Shown: positions 5,921 to 10,392 of the stretch, one piece after another
Layout of the letters: every line of letters begins with the position of its first letter
How positions within the stretch are numbered: position 1 is the stretch's first letter
NCBI GenBank assembly: GCA_903881535.1
Contig: CAIRTT010000398.1
Coordinates: forward strand, 1 to 10,392
Reading direction: 5' to 3'
Length of the DNA: 10,392 nucleotides
Source of the DNA: an uncultured Armatimonadota bacterium
Lineage (GTDB): Bacteria > Armatimonadota > Armatimonadia > Armatimonadales > Armatimonadaceae
Program-made: the position numbers and the translations under genes
Notes under the pieces: model-generated
What the model saw: only the letters and a program-made list of their open reading frames with translations
Told to the model about the DNA's origin: nothing
Database searches by the model: none

Positions 5921-7687
5921 GTGACCATGCCTGAAACGACATCATCGCAAACCACCAGTAGCCGCTCCAAGCGAAGCAGCCGACATCACCAACGGACATC
6001 TGTCATCGAAAAGTACCTCGCTGGTGTCCTTCTCTTGGTCGTTCTGCTCGCATCCGGCCTTGCCGAAATGCCGTGGATTCCAAACCCTTGGCCAGTTCGA
6101 ATCCTACAGGGAACCCTTCTTGGCGCATTGTTTATCGTCATCGCAGTGGCAACCTTTCAGGAACGCTTCCAGACGATGCTGCTCCGTGGTCCGACACCCT
6201 GGATGCTGGCCCTTACCGCATGGCATTTTTACGGCATCCTCAATGCACCGGATTCCAAGTGGGCTCTCGCCCGCTGTCTCCTAATTCTCATTGGACTCTC
6301 CGTCTACATCATCGCCGGATTTGGTCTGAAGTCAGACACCATTCGCTGGGTTGCAACCGCTGCCATCGGAATCGGTGTTGCACAATCCCTCCTTGGTTTT
6401 GCCCAGTTCGGTCAGGATCAGTCCGCATCCCGTGGCGCGATCTTTGCATCCTTTGGTAACCATGAATCCCTCGGGTCCTTCCTGCTGATTCTCATTCCGC
6501 CCGCAATTGCCCTCGCACTTCAGCCACGCCTCGAGTTCAAAACCCGCCTCTACTCGCAGGCCGCTGCAGTCGTCCTTGTCGGAGCCCTGCTAATCGCCCG
6601 GACACGTTCCGCATGGATTGGCTTGGTAGCCGGCGCCATCATGATGGCAGTCCTCGCAGCAAAAGAAGGTCATATCCGCATCGACCGTAATCGAAAGCAC
6701 GACCTCGTCGGACCCGCTGCTGTTGTTGCCGCAGGCTTGATCGTCTTTGTGATTATCGGCGAGCTGATGCCCCTCCTAGGAGAACGAGCATCAACCTTTC
6801 AGTTTCTAAAAGATGACACATCGTTTGTCGACCGTTTGAACCAGTGGCGTGGCGCTGTCCTTGCAACCGCTGAGCGGCCATTTACCGGATGGGGCACAGG
6901 CTCATGGCCCATCGTCCAGAGCTGGTGGACACACACCGCTGATGAGCCATTTACTGTCACACGCGTTGGAACCGGGCATTCCAATCTCGCACACAATGTC
7001 TGGGTACAAACGGCGGCCGAGCTCGGCGTTACGGGACTTGCGTTATATGCAGGTTTGTTTATCTCTCTGATGTACTCTGTCATCCAGCGTCTGCCTGACA
7101 TGAGTGAAAGAAACCACCATCACCGGAAAGCCCTCGCGATAGGAGCTGTCTGTGCGGTGTTTGCATCCATTGTCGATGGACTTGGAAGCCCGGCGCACGT
7201 CTTTCCGGGTGTATTGATTCAGCTTTGGTTCTGGATGGGAGTCGGCGTTGGCTCCTGTCGTGAACACGATGTTGCTCCAGAAGCTCTGCTGCCGACAAAG
7301 CCTGTGATGCACATCACGACTGGCGTTATCGCAGCTGTTATCGGCTGTATCCCATTGGCCATCGCCTTCCGTCTCAACCAGGGACAAGCCCGTATCAAGC
7401 CTCCAACGGTTGAGATTGTCGCTCAGACGATAAAGCGTCCGGATGGCAGGCAAGGCGTGCAGGCCGTTGCGGTTGTAACAAACCCGGATGGAAAAGACCG
7501 GACAAGTGCCCCCGGTATTGAGTGGTCCGCAACCGGCCTCACCAATGTTGGCCAGTCGGCCATTGATGTCGATGGCGGTGGGGTGCGCAGTGTCCTCACG
7601 GGTATCCCGCAGCCAGGCGTGCAGCCTGTCATCTATGCAAAATGGCGGGATGAAACCGGACGGATTATCACAACACATAATCCGTAG
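5921..7687 (+). CDS. O-antigen ligase/polymerase-like (Wzy_C) membrane protein with extra C-terminal domain
   Basis: 588 aa from GTG 5921, or 586 from ATG 5927; neither has a Shine-Dalgarno. The N-terminal ~30 residues are Ser/Thr/Arg/His-rich and cytoplasmic-looking. About 12-13 hydrophobic segments follow (roughly 32-48, 61-79, 92-107, 116-133, 141-160, 182-200, 210-246 as two, 262-281, 366-386, 404-420, 426-444, 464-483). The Wzy/WaaL hallmarks are RTRSAWIGL (227-235) at a helix start, and the large periplasmic loop 282-365 with WRGAVLATAERPFTGWGTGS and HNVWVQTAAELGVTG (359-372), including the conserved-type His359. Enzymes of this superfamily join lipid-linked glycans to lipid A core, polymerise O-units, or glycosylate pilins; sequence alone cannot say which. 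Unusually, about 105 residues follow the last helix and look like a beta-rich, possibly Ig-like domain (V-x-V-x-T-x-P-x-G, then IEWS, then a final D-x-x-G). The gene converges on the methyltransferase-like gene with 9 bases between stops. Confidence 0.85.
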   Translation: MTMPETTSSQTTSSRSKRSSRHHQRTSVIEKYLAGVLLLVVLLASGLAEMPWIPNPWPVRILQGTLLGALFIVIAVATFQERFQTMLLRGPTPWMLALTAWHFYGILNAPDSKWALARCLLILIGLSVYIIAGFGLKSDTIRWVATAAIGIGVAQSLLGFAQFGQDQSASRGAIFASFGNHESLGSFLLILIPPAIALALQPRLEFKTRLYSQAAAVVLVGALLIARTRSAWIGLVAGAIMMAVLAAKEGHIRIDRNRKHDLVGPAAVVAAGLIVFVIIGELMPLLGERASTFQFLKDDTSFVDRLNQWRGAVLATAERPFTGWGTGSWPIVQSWWTHTADEPFTVTRVGTGHSNLAHNVWVQTAAELGVTGLALYAGLFISLMYSVIQRLPDMSERNHHHRKALAIGAVCAVFASIVDGLGSPAHVFPGVLIQLWFWMGVGVGSCREHDVAPEALLPTKPVMHITTGVIAAVIGCIPLAIAFRLNQGQARIKPPTVEIVAQTIKRPDGRQGVQAVAVVTNPDGKDRTSAPGIEWSATGLTNVGQSAIDVDGGGVRSVLTGIPQPGVQPVIYAKWRDETGRIITTHNP

Positions 7688-7696
7688 TTTTGCAGA

Positions 7697-9115
7697 CTAG
7701 CGCTCTGTATGCGGACCCAGCTCCACGAGGTACAGCGTCCGCATAGAGTCGTCAACATCCCGCTTACCGCGTAATGTCCCAAGTTCCAGCAAATACTGCT
7801 CCAGCGCCGGCTGTGTGTAGTCTGTAAAGGTTCGTGATCGGGCCTTCCCGAGGCGCTTGGCCTGCGGGTCATCCGATGGCACCCATTCCAGAATCAGGTG
7901 TCGTGTCCCGCGGCTGAGCGTCCGTACGACTTCTTGAAGCGGGATGCCTGCGGCGAGGCAGAGGTGGTGGATGAGGGCGAGAGCCATCACCGTGTCGGCG
8001 TCAAGCCGCTCAAACCATCCAGGACGCTCCGTGCCATGCAGCCCGATCCCAGGACTTGGAGCCAGGACATCCATGCGAACTGTTTGGATGCCCACAGCAT
8101 CGGCTTGGTGCTCAACCGTGCGCGCATAAAGCAGTTCCGCCGCCATCGTGTCTGGCTCAACCGCTAGCACCACATCCGAAAATGGCGCTGCCAGGCTGCT
8201 GTAACGCCCGGCATTGGCACCATAATCCACAGTTACGCGGCTGGAAAGTGTCTTCAACCATCCCGCAATAATCTGTTCCTTGCTCGAACGGGCCTTGTCC
8301 GAGTAGCCATCCTCCGCATCGTAGCCGCCCCACTGAGACCGGCTGGCATCGATCTTCGGACCATTCGCAACCACCAACCCGCGGAGACTGTCCAGCAAGC
8401 CGAGGAGCTGATTCTTGCTGAGGGTGCCTGCCGCAGCTGTTGTTGGTCGATCGCCTGCTGAACGTGTCGCCTTGGCATGCATATGGATGTGGGCGACGAT
8501 ACCGGGGTTCAGCCATGATGTTTTTGGAAGCAACGCGGATGCCATGTCCAGCGGAATTCCATCCGGGAATTGAAGGAGCATTCCGGCCATCCGTGAGTCG
8601 AACGCATGCATCAGGGCAAGCGGAGCCAGAAAGTGGCGGCAGAACTGTCCATAGCCTGCCCAAAGCGAGCCATCGGTGTAGCGAACCAGTGACAGCGTGT
8701 CGATGAGCACAGGCTTGCTGCCGACGAACTGGATATTGCTAGATGCCGCATCCTGCAGCCACATCCCGTGCTCTATCGCCGTGATCATAACATCCAGTGT
8801 GTGCAGCGCGGCAGCCTGTAGCTGGCCGTGTGTCCATTCGTGGGAATACGAAATCCAAGGAAGCTCGTTGGGTGCGATCACCCGTTCAGGTTTTAGAGGC
8901 CAGGCATCGAGTGGAAGGGATGTGGTGTCCACATTGGTGTGTGCGACAAGCGCTCCGCTTGAGACCAGCTGTTCCAAGAGGCCGCTCGACTCCAGGAATG
9001 TAAAGTCATCGATAGCCGGCGCGAAAATCGCCCGCAAGAGCTTACCTTCGTGGCGGAACATTCTCCCACCGGGATCGCGAAAGCTGCTGGGATGCCAATG
9101 GTGTGTGTAGGACAT
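7697..9115 (-). CDS. Two-part protein: kinase-like N-terminal half, SAM-dependent methyltransferase C-terminal half
   Basis: 472 aa. The start is well fixed: an in-frame TAA lies 30 bases upstream (9143-9145) and ATG 9115 is the first possible start after it, yet there is no Shine-Dalgarno sequence. The N-terminal half contains FRDPGGRMFRHEG (12-24), WISYSHEW (87-94), then LQDAASSNIQFVGSKPVLID (120-139) and YGQFCRHFLAPLAL (155-168). This set is typical of large proteins annotated as class I SAM-dependent methyltransferases or nodulation protein NoeA-like. The D122...N127...D139 arrangement resembles the catalytic and metal-binding loops of kinase-fold phosphotransferases. The C-terminal half has a Rossmann methyltransferase layout: VDYGANAGR 296-304 in place of the usual D-x-G-x-G-x-G, acidic E320 after the second strand (LAVEPD), D349, and ALALIHHL 379-386. 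Methylation of a sugar or glycolipid is plausible from the neighbours but is inference. It is transcribed toward the ligase gene and divergently from the acyltransferase gene. Confidence 0.75.
   Translation of the reverse strand: MSYTHHWHPSSFRDPGGRMFRHEGKLLRAIFAPAIDDFTFLESSGLLEQLVSSGALVAHTNVDTTSLPLDAWPLKPERVIAPNELPWISYSHEWTHGQLQAAALHTLDVMITAIEHGMWLQDAASSNIQFVGSKPVLIDTLSLVRYTDGSLWAGYGQFCRHFLAPLALMHAFDSRMAGMLLQFPDGIPLDMASALLPKTSWLNPGIVAHIHMHAKATRSAGDRPTTAAAGTLSKNQLLGLLDSLRGLVVANGPKIDASRSQWGGYDAEDGYSDKARSSKEQIIAGWLKTLSSRVTVDYGANAGRYSSLAAPFSDVVLAVEPDTMAAELLYARTVEHQADAVGIQTVRMDVLAPSPGIGLHGTERPGWFERLDADTVMALALIHHLCLAAGIPLQEVVRTLSRGTRHLILEWVPSDDPQAKRLGKARSRTFTDYTQPALEQYLLELGTLRGKRDVDDSMRTLYLVELGPHTER
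7708..7745. terminator. 9-bp perfect inverted repeat at the convergent gene ends
   Basis: TATGCGGAC (7708-7716) and GTCCGCATA (7737-7745) are perfect inverse complements around a 20-base loop, with two further pairs possible beyond one G-G mismatch. The hairpin lies inside the last codons of the minus-strand gene and 20 bases past the plus-strand ligase stop. It has no T-tract on either side, so it is not a canonical intrinsic terminator. It could still protect 3' ends or slow polymerase in this convergent pair, which leaves only 9 bases between stops. It may also be chance within coding sequence. Confidence 0.3.
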
Positions 9116-9210
9116 AGATTGAGGAGTACGGACGTAACTGTCTTACGGCGAGTTCAGGATTCCTGCTATGGAATTCGGGTTGATTTACCGACATCTTCCT
9201 TGGAGTACCT
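9116..9210. promoter_or_regulatory. Divergent intergenic region between methyltransferase-like and acyltransferase genes
   Basis: This 95-bp spacer must carry the start signals of both divergent genes unless transcription comes from outside. I find no confident -35/-10 pair on either strand. A small dyad, ATTCC-tgctat-GGAAT (9159-9163 and 9170-9174), sits near the middle and could be an operator for coordinate control. GGAG at 9202-9205, five bases before ATG 9211, is a good ribosome binding site for the plus-strand gene. The minus-strand gene has none. Confidence 0.35.
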
Positions 9211-10362
9211 ATGCCAAGAAGCACATCGGTTGTCGAGCATGACCAAATGCAGCTGCCATCCGCGCTGGATATCAATCATTTACGTGATGTCGCCAGTAAC
9301 TTTGGCACCAGTCGCGGGCATCAAAAGTCGCAGATTTCATCGCTGGATGCCGACTTCTTACCTAGCCTCGAAGCCTTCCGCGCCATCGCAATTGTGTGCG
9401 TCGTCGCCGGCCATGCGATCGGCAGCACCGGCTGGGTAATAGATTCGCCAATCGAGAAGTTCATCGCGAATATCATCCTTGGCGGCACTAACCTCTTCGT
9501 CTTTATCAGCGGCTATCTCTTCCACCACGTCTTCAAGAATCGCTATACCTACAAAGGCTTTCTGCAACAAAAGGCACAGCGTGTCTTGGTCCCGTACCTT
9601 TTCCTTTCGGCGCTTCCCATCCTGATGGCGGTAAAGAACGACCACCCGGCGGGGCTCTCCGGTGCCTTAATGGCCTATCTTGGACACCTCGTTAAGGGTG
9701 ATCTCTGGATTTGTTACTGGTACGTTCCGTTTGTGATGGCGATGTTCGCGCTCTCGCCCATCCACCGTTGGTTTGCCACCCTCCCTGCAAAGGTCCAGAT
9801 CACAGCTGTTGGGACGATGCTTGCGGTCGCCAGCATCACACAGCGGCCCATCAACAACATTGGAATACCCCAGCTGCTCGTCTACTTCACACCGGTCTAT
9901 CTGGCCGGTGTGACGGCCTCCGTCCACCGCCAACGCCTCATGGCATTTCTATCGCGTCACCACGTAAAGCTGCTCATCGGGGCGGTTGGACTTGCGATCG
10001 CACAGGCCATCCTCGCCACGAACACCGGTTCGTACCACCGGGCTTTCGGCAGCATCGGCAACATCGACCTCCAGCTCATCCAAAAAATCCTGATGTGTGG
10101 TTGGTTGCTCTATGCGCTGCAGTGGTTTGACCAGCACAATAGCAAACTGGTTGGGCTTTTGGCAGCATCCAGCTTTGCGGTCTTCTTCATCCACCCATAC
10201 GTCATCGATCTGTGGCTAAGGACATGGAAGCTACACGCATTTTTGAGTGGGGGGCCTGCGCTGCCGGCGGCAGTCGCCATCATTCTTGGCATCAGCATTC
10301 TCTGCGCGCTCGCTATACGCAAAGTCGCAGGCAAGCGCTCACGCTATCTGATTGGTTGGTAG
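9211..10362 (+). CDS. Integral-membrane acyltransferase (acyltransferase family 3, OafA/WecH/NodX-like)
   Basis: 383 aa from ATG 9211, with GGAG five bases upstream fixing the start. An N-terminal cytoplasmic-looking extension of about 50 residues precedes the conserved entry SLEAFRAIAIVCVVAGHA (52-69), carrying the family's Arg57 and His68. Then come GGTNLFVFISGYLF (91-104), YWYVPFVMAMFALSPI (169-184) and the last signature SFAVFFIHPYVIDLW (321-335). About ten hydrophobic helices fit the PF01757 architecture. Such enzymes transfer acetyl or other acyl groups to sugars of O-antigen, exopolysaccharide, peptidoglycan or Nod-factor-like glycolipids at the inner membrane. The acceptor here is unknown, but the nearby ligase-like gene suggests a surface glycan. 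The protein is slightly longer than the usual ~350 aa because of the polar N-terminus. The next 30 bases to the window end hold nothing I can identify. Confidence 0.88.
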   Translation: MPRSTSVVEHDQMQLPSALDINHLRDVASNFGTSRGHQKSQISSLDADFLPSLEAFRAIAIVCVVAGHAIGSTGWVIDSPIEKFIANIILGGTNLFVFISGYLFHHVFKNRYTYKGFLQQKAQRVLVPYLFLSALPILMAVKNDHPAGLSGALMAYLGHLVKGDLWICYWYVPFVMAMFALSPIHRWFATLPAKVQITAVGTMLAVASITQRPINNIGIPQLLVYFTPVYLAGVTASVHRQRLMAFLSRHHVKLLIGAVGLAIAQAILATNTGSYHRAFGSIGNIDLQLIQKILMCGWLLYALQWFDQHNSKLVGLLAASSFAVFFIHPYVIDLWLRTWKLHAFLSGGPALPAAVAIILGISILCALAIRKVAGKRSRYLIGW

Positions 10363-10392
10363 AACCTAAAGCCAGCGGTCAGCAAAGTCTAG

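Noticed and set aside
7043..7678. 211-codon minus-strand ORF inside the ligase gene
   Set aside because: It is antisense to a strongly supported membrane protein, and its composition shows no domain. I read it as a shadow frame.
8157..8663. 168-codon minus-strand ORF overlapping the methyltransferase-like gene in another frame
   Set aside because: It lies wholly within the 472-aa gene on the same strand; that gene has family motifs on both sides, and this frame has none.

Overview
The window reads as ordinary chromosomal DNA of a bacterium with roughly even to slightly GC-rich composition (my impression, not computed). It has densely packed protein genes, no RNA gene, insertion sequence or CRISPR array that I can see, and no gene-free stretch above about 100 bases. 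A RecB/RecD recombination nuclease and a Wzy/WaaL-type polysaccharide enzyme suggest a Gram-negative-type bacterium. I cannot name the genus or phylum from sequence alone.

Left part, 1-5829, plus strand: one tightly overlapping operon. It opens inside recB (5' end outside the window; helicase motifs II-VI and the C-terminal nuclease present), followed by recD (17-base overlap). RecB and RecD are the helicase and nuclease subunits of the RecBCD (exodeoxyribonuclease V) double-strand-break machine; RecC is not in the window. The recD stop overlaps a GTG start (GTGA) and begins the most unusual structure here: three complete 194-bp direct repeats (4777-5358). Each unit carries the last 13 codons of recD with its stop, overlapped by the start and first 52 codons of the next gene. 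The result is a chain recD > 65-aa ORF > 65-aa ORF > 208-aa membrane protein, every junction a GTGA overlap. The two 65-aa products are chimeras: the cytoplasmic N-terminus of the downstream membrane protein joined in frame to the RecD tail. The unit is bounded by the hexamer GGAAGC, found once in recD and once in the 208-aa gene, in the same codon phase. This looks like a microhomology-bounded tandem duplication that makes a new coupled cistron each time it is copied.

Right part, 5921-10362: envelope or polysaccharide genes. A 588-aa O-antigen ligase/polymerase-like membrane protein carries an extra C-terminal soluble domain of possible Ig-like fold. It converges, with only 9 bases between stop codons, on a minus-strand 472-aa protein with a C-terminal SAM-methyltransferase-like half and an N-terminal half whose short D...N...ID signature recalls kinase-fold phosphotransferases. 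Divergent from that gene, across a 95-bp spacer, is an integral-membrane acyltransferase of the family that O-acylates surface sugars. Together they could assemble and modify a surface glycan, but the substrate cannot be read from the sequence.
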